Shown here: positions 18,192 to 29,075 of the stretch, piece after piece
Numbering within the stretch: the stretch's first letter is position 1
How the letters are laid out: each line of letters starts with the position of its first letter
From: Trichomonas tenax
Lineage: Eukaryota; Parabasalia; Trichomonadida; Trichomonadidae
Reading direction: 5' to 3'
DNA: 64,000 nucleotides
NCBI GenBank assembly: GCA_023091735.1
Contig: JALKBU010000040.1
Location: forward strand, 48,978 to 112,977
Made by a program: the position numbers and the translations under genes
The notes under the pieces: model-generated
Told to the model about the DNA's origin: nothing
Databases searched by the model: none
Seen by the model: only the letters and a program-made list of their open reading frames with translations

Positions 18192-19373
18192 ATGAAGCAT
18201 CTTGGAACGAATCCAAAATGGATTGACGTGTCAGGAACGATATCATTCCCTGACGAAATCGTTGAGTCGTACAACGAGATCCTAAAGAACGGAAAAGACT
18301 CTATCGAAAAGGACTTTGCTATGAAAATTCAGACAGGAAATTACTTAGTGACTCCTATGGTTGTTCAGCCACGTGGACTCATGAACAGGGGCCTCATGTG
18401 CTTCGCGAACGCTTCAATTCAGCTGTTGTTCGCATCCCCTCCCTTTGTAAGTTTCGCAAATTTCATGAAAACATTTTATCCTTTGTTTTCGAACAAACAA
18501 CGTGAAGTTATATCATCATGGACTGCTTTATATAAGTTCTTGAACAATTTCAAGTTCTCAGATGCAGCATCTTCGGATGGTCAGTACACATCTCTCAAAT
18601 CTCTCGATTTGATCGGAAAAGCTTCAGCAACGAACATGGATGTACTTAATGAAGTGTTTGGGCGCTTCAGTGCAAAGAGAAAACCAAAGCAGCAAGAAGA
18701 CGCATCAGAGTTTTTGTCGTATTTCCTCAACAAACTTCATGATGAACTTTCAGCGCTTATTGAGCTTTATCCAGTTCCAGAGTCCACAGATCCAAACAAC
18801 TGGAAGACTGTTATTGGAGGAAAGCTTCAGGAAATCGTAGACACACAAGGAAAGTTATCACCTCTTTCAAGAATTTTCGCGACATTCATTAGATCAGAAA
18901 CACTCGATAATCATAAAATGAGAAGTGTCAACGCAGAAGTCTGCTTAGTTCTTCAGCTTTCTATCTATAACATTAAGACACTGAACCAAGCAATCAGAAA
19001 GTACTTAGAAGAAGAACAAATCACAGACACAATTTCGAAGCGTAATGTTATTACATCATTACCGATGTCTTTGATTATTGGTCTCACGAGATTCGGCTAC
19101 AATGAGTATGGAATGACAAAACTCACCGGAATCGTTGAATATCCTGAAGTTCTCAAGCTTGAAGCTGGCGGAGAAAAAGTTCAGTACCAGTTGAGTGCTG
19201 TCGTTGTTCATATTGGTCCAAATCCTGATGCTGGACACTATATTTGCATCGCAAGAAGATTCGATAGACAATGGATGAAGTTCGATGATGATAAAGTTTC
19301 AGAACTTCTTGATGAAGCACATCTTGGCTTGCAGGCATATATGCTCCTTTATAATAGAATTACTTCTGAATAA
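18192..19373 (+). CDS. Ubiquitin carboxyl-terminal hydrolase (peptidase C19, USP)
   Basis: The 393-aa enzyme has the USP Cys box RGLMNRGLMCFANASIQLL with nucleophile C70, the QQEDASEF box (about residues 166-173) and the His box VVHIGPNPDAGHYICIARR with H349, followed by WMKFDDD carrying the third catalytic Asp. It removes ubiquitin from proteins. There is no zinc-ribbon CxxC pair in the fingers region that I can see, and the domain is compact as in USP10/UBP3-like members. The Cys box differs from the usual GLxNLGNTCFMN, but the catalytic residues are present. The stop is in a TAAA context. It converges with the WD40 gene (70 bp). Confidence 0.93.
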   Translation: MKHLGTNPKWIDVSGTISFPDEIVESYNEILKNGKDSIEKDFAMKIQTGNYLVTPMVVQPRGLMNRGLMCFANASIQLLFASPPFVSFANFMKTFYPLFSNKQREVISSWTALYKFLNNFKFSDAASSDGQYTSLKSLDLIGKASATNMDVLNEVFGRFSAKRKPKQQEDASEFLSYFLNKLHDELSALIELYPVPESTDPNNWKTVIGGKLQEIVDTQGKLSPLSRIFATFIRSETLDNHKMRSVNAEVCLVLQLSIYNIKTLNQAIRKYLEEEQITDTISKRNVITSLPMSLIIGLTRFGYNEYGMTKLTGIVEYPEVLKLEAGGEKVQYQLSAVVVHIGPNPDAGHYICIARRFDRQWMKFDDDKVSELLDEAHLGLQAYMLLYNRITSE

Positions 19374-19443
19374 AAAAAATGTCTTGTATGGATTTTATAA
19401 AATAAACAAATTTAATAAATATAAACACATAAAATATATAGAA

Positions 19444-20913
19444 TTATTCCTTATACAATGGGAATAATTTCGTTGGAACTAAAGCAACAACAGAGTTGAT
19501 TTCGCACAAAGCAATTGTATCACCTGCCGGTGACCACATCGCCTCGAAAACACCACCGGGAATCATCGAGTTCTCTTCCGCAGTTTCGTATTCGCCAATC
19601 TGCGCAGTATCATCGGACCTGAAGATGCCGAGCTTGGAGTCTTTTCCACCAACAACAAAGAACTTTCCTTTCGGAGAGAATGAGATGGAGAAGACATCTT
19701 GCTTCCAGTCAATGACAGCGACACAAGAACGTGTGGACACATCCCAGACACGAACTCTGTGGTCAAATGCACAGCTCGCCAATCTTTCTGTTTGTGGTAT
19801 CCATTTAATCGTGTACACCTCACGCTCGTGGCCTTTGAAAATGATGTGCTGAAAACCATTCTCGAAAGGCTTCCACACTCTTACTGTCCCATCGTCAGAG
19901 CCAGAAGCGAGATATTTCTTGCTGTCATCCCACGCGATCTTGTTGACTTCTTTCTCGTGACCCGTGAGTGTAACTAATGGCCTGGACTGGCCCACCTTGC
20001 ACATGATAATCGTCTGATCACCGGAACACGAAGCAAATGTCTGACTATCGTACCAATCGACATCGAGCGCGCATTTTTTGTGGTATTGGAAAATTTGCCG
20101 CTGCTGGCCTCTAGCGACATCCCACACGACAACCTTTGTATCGTGCGAACACGTCAGAAGATAATTGTCATCAGGACTGAACTGAATCGCGAATATTGAA
20201 GATTTATGGAATCCAAGAACAAATTTCAATGCTCCTTTGTTTGTCCATAGTCTCACTGTTCCATCGTAACATCCTGTTGCTAATAATGTTGCTGTTGAGT
20301 TCCAAGCGAGTGCTAAAACACCTTTTTCTTTTCTATCTTGTTGAAGTGCGTGATCAAGCAATATAGGATGATCAAACTGTTGGTTATGACATTCCCATAT
20401 GATTGCAGTAGCGTCGTTGCTCGCACTCGCGAAAGATTTTCCATCTGATGTCCAAGCGCCGCAAATAACTTCTTTAAGGTGTTTTTTGTACAATATCGCT
20501 TGGTAACATCTGAGCTGTGTAACTTCAGCCTTTTCAGGCTGTGGCGGCGCTTGCATGGGCTGTTGCATAGGTGGAGGAGGCGGTGGAGGCTGAACAGGCT
20601 GGTGATTGACGGATTTAGCCTTTGGCGCAGGTTTATGATGCTGAACAGGTTCCTGCTGATGAGCAGACTCAAATAACGAATTTATAATTTGCTCTGGTGT
20701 TTGTTCGTTCTTCGCTCTCATGTTTATCGCCTTCTCCAGTTGCATGTAGAGCATTCCTTTCTGTAGAATCGTTATAAGAGCATGCGGAGGAACTTCGATG
20801 TTTAAATGTTCAACCATAGCTTCGTTTCGAAAGATGTATGCCGTGTGTGAAAAACTGGACTCCTGCAGATGATGCACGATGAGGATATTGACATCCTCAG
20901 CAGTGATATTCAT
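19444..20913 (-). CDS. LisH-WD40 protein, TBL1/Sif2-like corepressor subunit
   Basis: The 489-aa protein begins with a LisH motif (DVNILIVHHLQESSFSHTAYIF), then VPPHALITILQKGMLY, both diagnostic of the TBL1/TBLR1/Sif2 family. A proline/glutamine-rich hinge (about 90-130) leads to seven to eight WD40 repeats from about residue 135, with repeats such as ASCSGDQTIIMCKV and LASGSDDGTVRVWKP. Human TBL1 and yeast Sif2 are subunits of histone-deacetylase corepressor complexes (NCoR/SMRT and Set3C). A nuclear chromatin role is inferred from this homology. Length is close to TBLR1 (514 aa). Confidence 0.9.
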   Translation of the reverse strand: MNITAEDVNILIVHHLQESSFSHTAYIFRNEAMVEHLNIEVPPHALITILQKGMLYMQLEKAINMRAKNEQTPEQIINSLFESAHQQEPVQHHKPAPKAKSVNHQPVQPPPPPPPMQQPMQAPPQPEKAEVTQLRCYQAILYKKHLKEVICGAWTSDGKSFASASNDATAIIWECHNQQFDHPILLDHALQQDRKEKGVLALAWNSTATLLATGCYDGTVRLWTNKGALKFVLGFHKSSIFAIQFSPDDNYLLTCSHDTKVVVWDVARGQQRQIFQYHKKCALDVDWYDSQTFASCSGDQTIIMCKVGQSRPLVTLTGHEKEVNKIAWDDSKKYLASGSDDGTVRVWKPFENGFQHIIFKGHEREVYTIKWIPQTERLASCAFDHRVRVWDVSTRSCVAVIDWKQDVFSISFSPKGKFFVVGGKDSKLGIFRSDDTAQIGEYETAEENSMIPGGVFEAMWSPAGDTIALCEINSVVALVPTKLFPLYKE

Positions 20914-21663
20914 CGATACTGCACTTTTTTGTCACATTTTTAATTTTTTATATAGATGAGTTTTATACTTTGATATGAAATTGAGCAAAATCATCACTAT
21001 TTTCAAATTTTCAAATTTCATCATAGTGATGCTAAATATCCAAGATTTCGGAGTATTATTGAATTGATTTTAATTTTTCAATATTCATTACAGAAAGTGA
21101 TATATAAGAAGATTTTATATTGACCCATTATTTTAGTGCTAATACGTATTGAATAATACAAATATATATAGAAAATGATAAATTAAATTATGATATTGAT
21201 ACATAAAATATGATTTTTAATTATTTAAATCAGTTTTAATTATATAGTGTGATATAGAAATTTCACTTTATCAATTACAAGCATTGGAATCCATCGATGA
21301 AAAAGTTTTCACCAAAAATATTTTTTGACAAATTGAATTTTACGTGTCAAAAATCACATTACATAACATTTAAAAAATTTGAAAAGTTTACAACAATCCT
21401 TAATTTCCAAATAATTAAAATTTATGTAATTTCACATTATCAAGAGATGAATATTTTGACAAAATTATTTTTACATGCCAAAATTATTGGCAGACAATCA
21501 ATTTACATAACAAATTTTTAGATTCGTCCAAAATCATGTAATTCGGCACAGGCAGATAATGTAAGCAAATGCAAAGGACAAAAAACTGAATCTCAAATTT
21601 AAGTCTTCAAACCGCAAAATTTCAGTCGAATTTACGGTTATTTTTTAAACATTCTTTTTTCGC
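20914..21663. other. AT-rich spacer between TBL1-like and eS27 genes
   Basis: It contains a TTTACGTGTCAAAA motif at 21,338-21,351 and a small inverted repeat CATCACTAT...ATAGTGATG near 20,993-21,031. No supported ORF. Confidence 0.45.
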
Positions 21664-21924
21664 ATGACCACACTCGATGTTGACATTCTCCACCCATCCG
21701 TTGAGCAGGAGGCCCACGCAAACAAAAAGATGACACTCGTTCCAAATCCACGCTCCGAGTTCCTCTCACTCCGCTGCCCATCCTGTACAGCCCTCACAAC
21801 AGCATTCTCACACTCCAATGTCGCTGTTTTCTGCAAGAACTGCCAGACACCACTTGCAACACCAACAGGCGGCCGCATTCAGCTCGCTGAACGGGTCGAA
21901 ATCCGCCCACGTGTCAACGCATAA
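21664..21924 (+). CDS. RPS27: Small-subunit ribosomal protein eS27
   Basis: The 86-aa protein has the eS27 zinc finger C-x2-C...C-x2-C (RCPSC at 38-41 and FCKNC further on), the DILHPSVEQEA N terminus and the TPTGGRIQLAE C-terminal motif. It is a structural component of the 40S ribosomal subunit. Length equals the family norm (about 84-86). Codon use is visibly more GC-rich than its surroundings, as expected for a highly expressed gene. The stop is in a TAAA context. Confidence 0.97.
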   Translation: MTTLDVDILHPSVEQEAHANKKMTLVPNPRSEFLSLRCPSCTALTTAFSHSNVAVFCKNCQTPLATPTGGRIQLAERVEIRPRVNA

Positions 21925-22387
21925 ATATTTATATTAAATATAGTTCTTGATAGATAGCTTGAATAAAAATGTTTAATTGTAAATTACTGTTTTTGAACTC
22001 ATTGTTATTCTCTCGTCTTATATCATAAATTGGTTCCAGATATTATTGATTTTACTCACCAACAACCTTTTTGTTGTATTTTAAAAGAAGTGTATATTAA
22101 CTTTTACTTAGAGTTGTTGCCTTTTTATTTGATTTATTTATTTGCAATTTTTTAATTTTGATTTTCATTGCCTTGGCTTTGGGTGCTATATATAAAACTT
22201 CGAGTACATATGAAAGTACATATTCAGAATGGCTTAACACGATCATTATTCATGAATAATATATCGATTTTAAAATCTTATGCTATGAATAGATATGATG
22301 AATGATGTAGATTTTAAATATAATGAAAATTTTGGATTTTGAAGAGTTGAACAATCTAAACGTAACACTTTAAAAGTGACAATTAGA
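21925..22387. other. Spacer upstream of Rpn12
   Basis: AT-rich. AAAAGTGACAATTAGA immediately precedes the Rpn12 ATG, a sequence also seen before the B56 gene. No ORF. Confidence 0.4.
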
Positions 22388-23170
22388 ATGGATTTATTTC
22401 ATCAAAAGTTTGATGTGTTAAAATCTATTATTGAGACAGAAGGCTCATTTGACGTCAAAAGGGCGACAAGTCTCATTGCTGACCTGAAAATCGCGCTCAT
22501 TGACGCTCCTTATCTGACCAATCAAGAATCTAACCTCAATTTAACAGAAAGAGTTAACTTTAGAACATTGCTCGAGTACGATGCAATCGTGAGCATCAAA
22601 ACACGTGCAATTCCCGACTTTTCGAGAGCAATGACACAATTAAGATTATATTATTTCAATTCCCCAGATTTACCGATATCAGAAAGAATGCCACTTCTCG
22701 TGTCAATCAATCTCATCCATTTACTTTCGATCAATGAATTATCAGAATTTCAAATAGAATATCAGCACGCGAAAGATATTATCAAAGACAACAAATATCT
22801 GTCTTACGTTTCCAATGTTTACCGCTTGTTAGCAGATAACTCATTCTCGGGTTTATTCAGTTTAATCGCTTCTCCACCTTCAGAACTCTTTAACCACTTC
22901 ACAACAGACTTGCTTAACAACACAAGAAACAACCACGAAGACTCTATAGAGAAATCATATGAAAAATTGCACATTAACGAAATTCAAAAACTCTTACACT
23001 TCAATTCTATCGAAGATGCACAAATATTCGCCGCTAAAAGAGGCTGGAAGTTTGATGAGAATGGATTTGTGACATTCTTTGTTCGTAATGGGGAAGCAAA
23101 ACCCAAATTAACAGAGAAATCTGTCGAGAGATTTGTTGATTTAGCCATCCAAATATCCTCATTCGCATAA
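22388..23170 (+). CDS. RPN12: 26S proteasome regulatory subunit Rpn12 (PSMD8)
   Basis: The 260-aa protein is helical, with the CSN8/PSMD8/EIF3K-type fold: SINLIHLLSINELSEFQIEYQ in the middle corresponds to the conserved LLxLLxxNRxxEFHxEL block, and the C-terminal winged-helix region reads LLHFNSIEDAQIFAAKRGWKF. Length fits Rpn12 (about 257-274). It is a lid subunit of the proteasome regulatory particle, in cytosol and nucleus. The ATG at 22388 is preferred to an upstream GTG. It overlaps no neighbour. Confidence 0.85.
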   Translation: MDLFHQKFDVLKSIIETEGSFDVKRATSLIADLKIALIDAPYLTNQESNLNLTERVNFRTLLEYDAIVSIKTRAIPDFSRAMTQLRLYYFNSPDLPISERMPLLVSINLIHLLSINELSEFQIEYQHAKDIIKDNKYLSYVSNVYRLLADNSFSGLFSLIASPPSELFNHFTTDLLNNTRNNHEDSIEKSYEKLHINEIQKLLHFNSIEDAQIFAAKRGWKFDENGFVTFFVRNGEAKPKLTEKSVERFVDLAIQISSFA

Positions 23171-23320
23171 CTTATTTTTATATATATATTTTTTTTTTTG
23201 TAAACTAAGATAATATCTTAATACTTTGTCTGTTTAAGAATGACTTTCATACTGTTTTAACATAGAAGTTATTTGCTGATAATACAGCTTTAATTATTGA
23301 ACTATTAATTGTAATATTGC

Positions 23321-23716
23321 CTACACATCAACAAATAAATAAATGGTATCTGTATCAAATAATTCACCAATGAAGATTTGGTTGAATTTAGCAGGAGTGG
23401 TGTAATAACTAGAAAATGCTCCATTTCCAATATGTGTAGTTGGTTCGAAATATAAATATCCTATTTGAGAATAACGAAATGCAAGTTCACCTATTGATAC
23501 ATTTCCATAACAATAAAATTCGTCAACATTCAAATAACAGAAAGACGACCTTCCAATTGTTTTTATTCGATTGGATATATTAACTTTCTTGAGCTTTTGA
23601 CAATTTGCAAAACAAGATGGATCAAGAGAACACTCAAAGAACTGACTATTAGGCCTATCGCCGTATTCAGTGATTAGCTGATACTCGCTATGAAATCGCG
23701 ATAAGAAAAAAGTTAC
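23321..23716 (-). pseudogene. BspA-like leucine-rich-repeat fragment
   Basis: The minus-strand frame is open from about 23716 to 23321 with no ATG before residue 60 or so. It shows repeats of the LRR_5/BspA type: CQKLKKVNISNRIKTIGRSSF followed by VSIGELAFRYSQIGYLYFEP and IGNGAFSSY. BspA-like proteins are a very large surface family in trichomonads. This stretch of only about 4 repeats, without start or membrane anchor, is best read as a truncated remnant. Confidence 0.65.
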
Positions 23717-23978
23717 TCATCATCAAAATCCATTTGTAATTTTGCCATGGCATTTGACAGACAGACCTTTTAAATAATTGCCCAATGCCCATAGCGTGGA
23801 TTTGTGAAGAATGCTCTCTAGCTAATGATATAGTATTACATAATTTTTGATTTTTATGCTTTGCGATTCTTGAAGATACTCATTAACAACTATTTGATGA
23901 TGAATAAAATTAACAAAGTTTAAGTAAATAAAAACTAATGAACAAAACGCAAAATAAAGTTTCTTTTCCAAAAAGAAA

Positions 23979-25396
23979 TTAGTACTCATCGCCATAAGGA
24001 TTTGTGCTTGGAACGACAACAGGACCAGTATCCTCACTGTTGCGATAGCTTGAGGAATACTCGATTTCATCATTTGGCGCCAGTTTGGAGGGAGGGGAAG
24101 TGGGCGCTTGCATGATATCAGGTGTTGATGGCTCTGGTGGCGAATATTGTTCGGTTTTCTTGTGTCTCAAAGTGTCTGGAATCTGGTTTGCGTAGTAATT
24201 GTCTGTGCTTTGAAGAGGCTCACCCTCATCCAGTGCACTGCTTCTGCGGTGGGTTTGAATGACACCAATGCTTCTGAAGTACTCGAAGATTTGCGCGATG
24301 TGCTTCATGTCTTTGCCTGGATCCTCGATATCAACACCACCTTCACCATCAGCTTTGTACCTTCCATTCCTTTCAGTGTCATCAATGGCAATTGTCCTTG
24401 ATGTGTTAATTTCTGTGACGTGCGACAATAAACCAAATATGTCATCGAATACAATAGACAAACCGAATATATGGCTGATAATGAACACAACATTGCCGAA
24501 TTTGCTGTTCAAGAATGACATAAACCATGATTTATTGCCAATAATCATGGTTTGTGCCAAATTTCCAACTTGATTTCTTATTTTCAAGTTGCAATATTTT
24601 TCATTAAAGTTTGTGCCGAAGTAGCGAAGCTGAACAAACTTCAATCCATCAACATAAACGTTGATTTTATTTTGCAATTCTTCATCAACATTAAAAGTGT
24701 GTTTGAACTTGAAAATCAATATAGAACCCTTTTTGTAGTCGGTTATTTGTGCTGATAACGGTGTCCATGAACCATAAGGGACATATAAATAACATCCTTT
24801 CTTTAACAGGTAATAGTTGCGAATAAAGATCTTCGGCGGTCCATAGGCAGCTTCTTTCAACACATCTTCGACGAATGTGTCAGGATGATCAACATTACTT
24901 GTATTGACGACTTGGAACTTTGTTTCCTGCGCCAACTTATTCTTTGCTGTGTAGTAATAATCGAACATCATGCGTCTGTACTTAGTTACGGGTGTTAAAT
25001 GTGTTTTATTCGTTCTTCTGTAGAAAAACCAATAATTCATGATGATCGAAATAGGCATCAAAATTCCGGCAAAAATGATATTGAATCCGGGTGAATTCTC
25101 GGCGTGTCTGATATAACAGAAAAATGAAATAAAAGTATACGAGAAATAAACGTTTTGTATATATGTCACTATCGTTCCAGTAAGCGGGTGATGGAGTTTT
25201 CGGATTGCAATTAAGTGAAATAGAGTAATTGGAAAAAGCATCGCAGCGAAAAAGATGATTGCGCCGTAATTTCGACGCCCACAGAGCGGAATACCTTTGA
25301 CGTAGAGGGATTCTCGTTGTGAGAAATACGAATATTGATAATATGATATGTTTTCGAACACTTTTTTTTCTCGAAATAAATAATTGGCATTTTCAT
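23979..25396 (-). CDS. Multi-pass membrane protein with apparent homopolymer frameshift near the start
   Basis: The main frame encodes about 470 aa with no in-frame ATG near its beginning. An ATG at 25396 (MKMPIIYFE) lies in another frame and would join the main frame if the eight-A run at about 25,361-25,368 (minus strand) had one more A. So this is either a sequencing slip, a real frameshift or programmed slippage. Three membrane segments occur in the first 150 residues (YGAIIFFAAMLFPITLF; FSYTFISFFCYI; IIFAGILMPISIIMNYWFF), a soluble central domain follows, then another hydrophobic segment (NVVFIISHIFGLSIVF) and a Ser/Pro-rich cytosolic tail. Family unknown. Confidence 0.6.
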
Positions 25397-25445
25397 GTAT
25401 ATTTGGCTGGAGCTTGCATCCGGTCAAATATACATGAAAATGCCA
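25385..25445. repeat. Perfect 21-bp palindrome arms over the start of the membrane-protein gene
   Basis: The arm at 25385-25405 (TGGCATTTTCATGTATATTTG) has its exact reverse complement at 25425-25445, with a 19-base loop. The left arm contains the candidate ATG of the gene. Confidence 0.9.
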
Positions 25446-26428
25446 TTCGTCATCACTTCTAAAATTGAAATGATAATTTTATTGCAATTTTTCGACCAAA
25501 TTTCAATAGAAATAAATATTCGTATTGTTAAGCATTCAATTTCTGAACAAAATAGTCTATGTAAAAATGCTCACTTTTTCAATATATAATCTGTATTTAA
25601 TAGCTTATTCTTTAATTCAGACAAAATTAGAAAGACTATTTTTATTTCACATTTTTGACAACATCAAAATTTAAAATGCAGGCCACGAATATTAACGCTA
25701 TTTTCGCATCAGCAATGCAAAGAGCCCCACATTCTCCTTATATACAGGTTTAGACATCACCTAACTTTCTATCGTTATGCCATTTTGCACATACAAAAAT
25801 TGAATTCTTAACAAGCAACACATTTTGAACAGTTTACAAAAAGTAACTTTTCTAAAATGGTTCACTTTTGTATCAAGAATGGACATTTTCACCACACATA
25901 ACACCCTTCGGGATGTCACTTTTCGATTTTTAAAATTTATTCTGATGGTCGTCTGTTATAATTGTGAGCATGTTAACTGTAAGGCTTTACCGACCTTGTA
26001 AAGGTGACTCAGCTGCAAACAACGGTGAAGCATACATAAATCTTTAAGGATTCACGTGCATTGTCATTAAAAGTTTTTGCTCGTCAGCAAAATCTTGCTT
26101 TTCTATTCATTATTAACTGTTTTATCAATGTTTTTAATTGACATCATCGTATTAAAATATTTTAGGCCAAAACCGTATATTATATTTTGATTAAAATATA
26201 TCTATTGATTTGATCAATTTTAGGATAACAATATTAACAAACTTCTCAAATATCAACTCTTTTTAAAACATTTTTGTCAAATATTAAAGTATTTCGAATT
26301 CATATGAAATTTTCATTATTGTTTCTTCAGATAGGAAAGAACCGATAAGCTGCTATAAGGCTATGAATTAGGTAAGTGATAACTTATAAAAATATGATTT
26401 TTGATATACAAACACTTTTTAATACATA
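25446..26428. other. AT-rich spacer, about 1 kb
   Basis: No supported ORF or RNA gene. A segment ACCTTGTAAAGGTGACTC near 25,993 resembles the end of the MITE family and may be an old footprint. Confidence 0.4.
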
Positions 26429-27376
26429 TTACGCTTGCTCTGGATACTGATAATAAATATAAACTGGACTTGGATGATAGTATACTGCTTGTGGTGGTAA
26501 AACAGGAGGAATATCTTGTTGTTTCGCAACTCTTCGCTTATGGAAGTAAACAACAGTGAAGACAATTGCTGCAACTGCGAAAACATTGACAAATAAGTAA
26601 ACCCAATTGGACAGCTCTTCAAAAACAACTAAAAGTCCGGTATCTTCGAAAGATGGTTGATATTTTTTAGCAAGAGGTTTGGGTTTCGATGATGCAACAG
26701 TGTTAGAGTTTGTGATTGAAACGAATGGAGATGTCGAATCAGCAGTAATCGCTGCTTGATATACGTTTGTGAATTGTTTATCGCTATTGGATGAGGCTTT
26801 GATCTGCAGGTATGATCTATCTGTGAAGTTCTGGAGCTTTACATGGTAAAGGAATAATTCACTCTTCTTGTTATGCTTGTTCTTGCTGAGAACTTTCTTA
26901 TTCTTTTTCTGTCCATAGAAATTGATTGTTCTCTGTTCTGGTTTAACATCAGATTCGAAAACATAGCTGATTGGCTTCTGGGAGCCATCGAATATGCAAA
27001 ATGTGCTTGAAGATCTGATCGAATACCTGCGAGAAAGTGACAAATCTAAATCGGTAGAATTAGAGAATATCACGTCGTCGCACAAAGGACTGACGTATAT
27101 CAAGCATTTCAGTTTCGATTTATTCTTTGGTTTAATTATAAGGGAGAAGTTACCTCTACGAGTGAATCCGTATTCTATTTCAATAGCCTTACGAGACATG
27201 TTGGGTAATTGTAGTTCGAAATCAAAGTTATTAGCGTTCTTAACGAAAATCGAAGATTGACTTCCAGAGAAATGCAAAGTTATCTCTTTGGAGACTTTCT
27301 TGAACACTGTGTAAGCGCCGAATTCCGAAAAGTTGTACTGTTTGTTAACAGATAGTAAAGATAAGAAGTTGAACAT
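26429..27376 (-). CDS. Type I membrane glycoprotein-like protein
   Basis: The 315-aa protein has a weakly hydrophobic N terminus (MFNFLSLLSV) and a beta-rich extracellular-looking region with several N-x-S/T sites. One membrane segment lies at about 264-284 (WVYLFVNVFAVAAIVFTVVYF), followed by basic residues and a short Pro/Tyr-rich tail (PPVLPPQAVYYHPSPVYIYY). This layout (ectodomain, one helix, short tail) is common among trichomonad surface proteins. The clear signal peptide usual for type I proteins is weak. No family is recognised. Confidence 0.6.
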   Translation of the reverse strand: MFNFLSLLSVNKQYNFSEFGAYTVFKKVSKEITLHFSGSQSSIFVKNANNFDFELQLPNMSRKAIEIEYGFTRRGNFSLIIKPKNKSKLKCLIYVSPLCDDVIFSNSTDLDLSLSRRYSIRSSSTFCIFDGSQKPISYVFESDVKPEQRTINFYGQKKNKKVLSKNKHNKKSELFLYHVKLQNFTDRSYLQIKASSNSDKQFTNVYQAAITADSTSPFVSITNSNTVASSKPKPLAKKYQPSFEDTGLLVVFEELSNWVYLFVNVFAVAAIVFTVVYFHKRRVAKQQDIPPVLPPQAVYYHPSPVYIYYQYPEQA

Positions 27377-28565
27377 TTAAAATTTTTTAGCGATCATTTT
27401 TGAGAAGTACGCAATTTTACATTTAAAAAGAGAAAACCTTAATCAACCAAAATTTTCCATTTTTAAGACATTACACATCATGAAATTACATATTATCACA
27501 TTTATTTTGAAATATAATAATTATTATCAATTTTTTACTATCTATCAAAAAATTAACAGCTCTCACAAAAAATCAATGTAGATGATCGTTATGTTTTAGG
27601 TTTAATAGATTGTGTGTATTAAAATTGTCGATAAAGTTAAATCCAATCGGAACCTTATCCTCTCAATTTTCATATATATATGTTTCGTTTATACATTGCT
27701 TGCAATGAATTATTTTATAAATTCTTTTTGTATACAATTTTTCGAGTTTTTATTTCAGTGAATGAGTCCCTGTACCATAATATTTCTAAACTTCGAACAA
27801 TTAGAGCACTTTCTGTTTTTTTAAATCGCACAATTTTATTAGAACGAGCGTTTTTGTCTTTGTCAGTATATTTGCGTTCATGCAGTCTGTTGAATGGGTG
27901 ACTCCCATTGTCTTTAACTACTTCAATTTTAAATATTATCACCAACTTGGATTGGCTTCTAACTCTTAGCCATATAAAAGATCTATGGTATATATGCTAT
28001 ATCATTGATTCTTTCATGTATTTTTCGAGGTTATTGATAAATAAGCTTTCTTGTTCAGAACATCATTCAAGATACTTTATTGATGGTATTTCATTTATTG
28101 CTTTAACATATTTCTCTAATCTTTTATGTTATTTTTTTCAAACAAATGAAAATATGGATCTGAGCTCCTATGTATAGATAAGCCTTACTATTGATAGCAT
28201 AAATGAGAACATTATTCAATTAATTTGAATATATTTTATTTTCATAAATGAAAAAAGTTTTGCTCTGCCGATAACACACACAAAGTCCGATTTTGGCACC
28301 AGAGAAATAGAATTTGGAAAACTGTGCTTCATTTCTTGGTTATTTTTGACACACTTTGATATTGGTCGTAATTTTTATTAACGACAGAGATCGTTTTCTT
28401 TCAATGTTGTACTAGCCCATGGGTAGCATAGCCTAATTCCTATTTGATGATGAGTGTAAATTGAAAATTTAAATTAGTTGTATAATATTGATTTGAAAAT
28501 TTATAAACAACAGAAAGATGTAACATGAAGATGAAAAGCTCCTCGAAGGAAATGAGCAATATTTT
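27377..28565. other. Spacer with doubtful gene remnants
   Basis: Short open frames occur on both strands (27,680-28,177 plus; 27,715-27,945 minus), with a few protein-like stretches but no start, domain or composition that convinces me. They are possibly decayed gene debris. Confidence 0.35.
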
Positions 28566-28910
28566 CTAATTTCCTGCGAATTGTTGTATTTTAGCTTTAA
28601 CTTGTGGGATATCGGCACCTACAACAGTTGCGAGCTGCTGCACTTGTCCAGTATTTTGTTTCAAGAAAATTAATAGTGGAATCGAGCAAATTCCAAAATG
28701 CGGAACTAAATCTGAGCCTTCATCGATATTTGCTTTGAAGAAGGAAACTTTTGGAAATTCTTTCGCTAAATTCGGGAAAACTTCAAATAAATACTTGCAT
28801 GTTGGGCACCACTCAGCATGGAATATCACAACGATAAGTCCATTGCTGTTTGAAATTGCATTACTCAGTTCCTCGTAATTACCATTAAAATCGTTCAAGT
28901 TCGAAGCCAT
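28566..28910 (-). CDS. Thioredoxin
   Basis: The 114-aa single-domain thioredoxin has active site W34-C35-P-T-C38 (usual WCGPC; here one residue is lost and the Gly-Pro is replaced by Pro-Thr, giving a CPTC redox pair), preceded by VVIFHAE. The cis-Pro motif is SIPLLIFL. It reduces protein disulfides in the cytosol; no signal or organelle presequence is obvious. The start at 28910 is chosen because the 17 residues upstream are untypical of thioredoxin, and the domain begins within 20 residues of this ATG. Confidence 0.9.
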   Translation of the reverse strand: MASNLNDFNGNYEELSNAISNSNGLIVVIFHAEWCPTCKYLFEVFPNLAKEFPKVSFFKANIDEGSDLVPHFGICSIPLLIFLKQNTGQVQQLATVVGADIPQVKAKIQQFAGN

Positions 28911-29075
28911 TAAAAAAGTAATTAAATCCCTCTTAAAAATTGTCACACCCTTAAATAACAAAAATAGACGAATATTTCTTTCTTTTGATTTTTATAGCAT
29001 CAGCATTTAAGAAATGATATCTATTCATATTGTCTTAATATCTTCTTAATATTTCATGATCTGGTGAAATGAGAA

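Noticed and set aside
27680..28177. Two plus-strand ORFs of 73 and 89 aa and an antisense ORF
   Set aside because: Composition (F, Y, I, L, S) is what AT-rich non-coding DNA gives; no start signal or domain.
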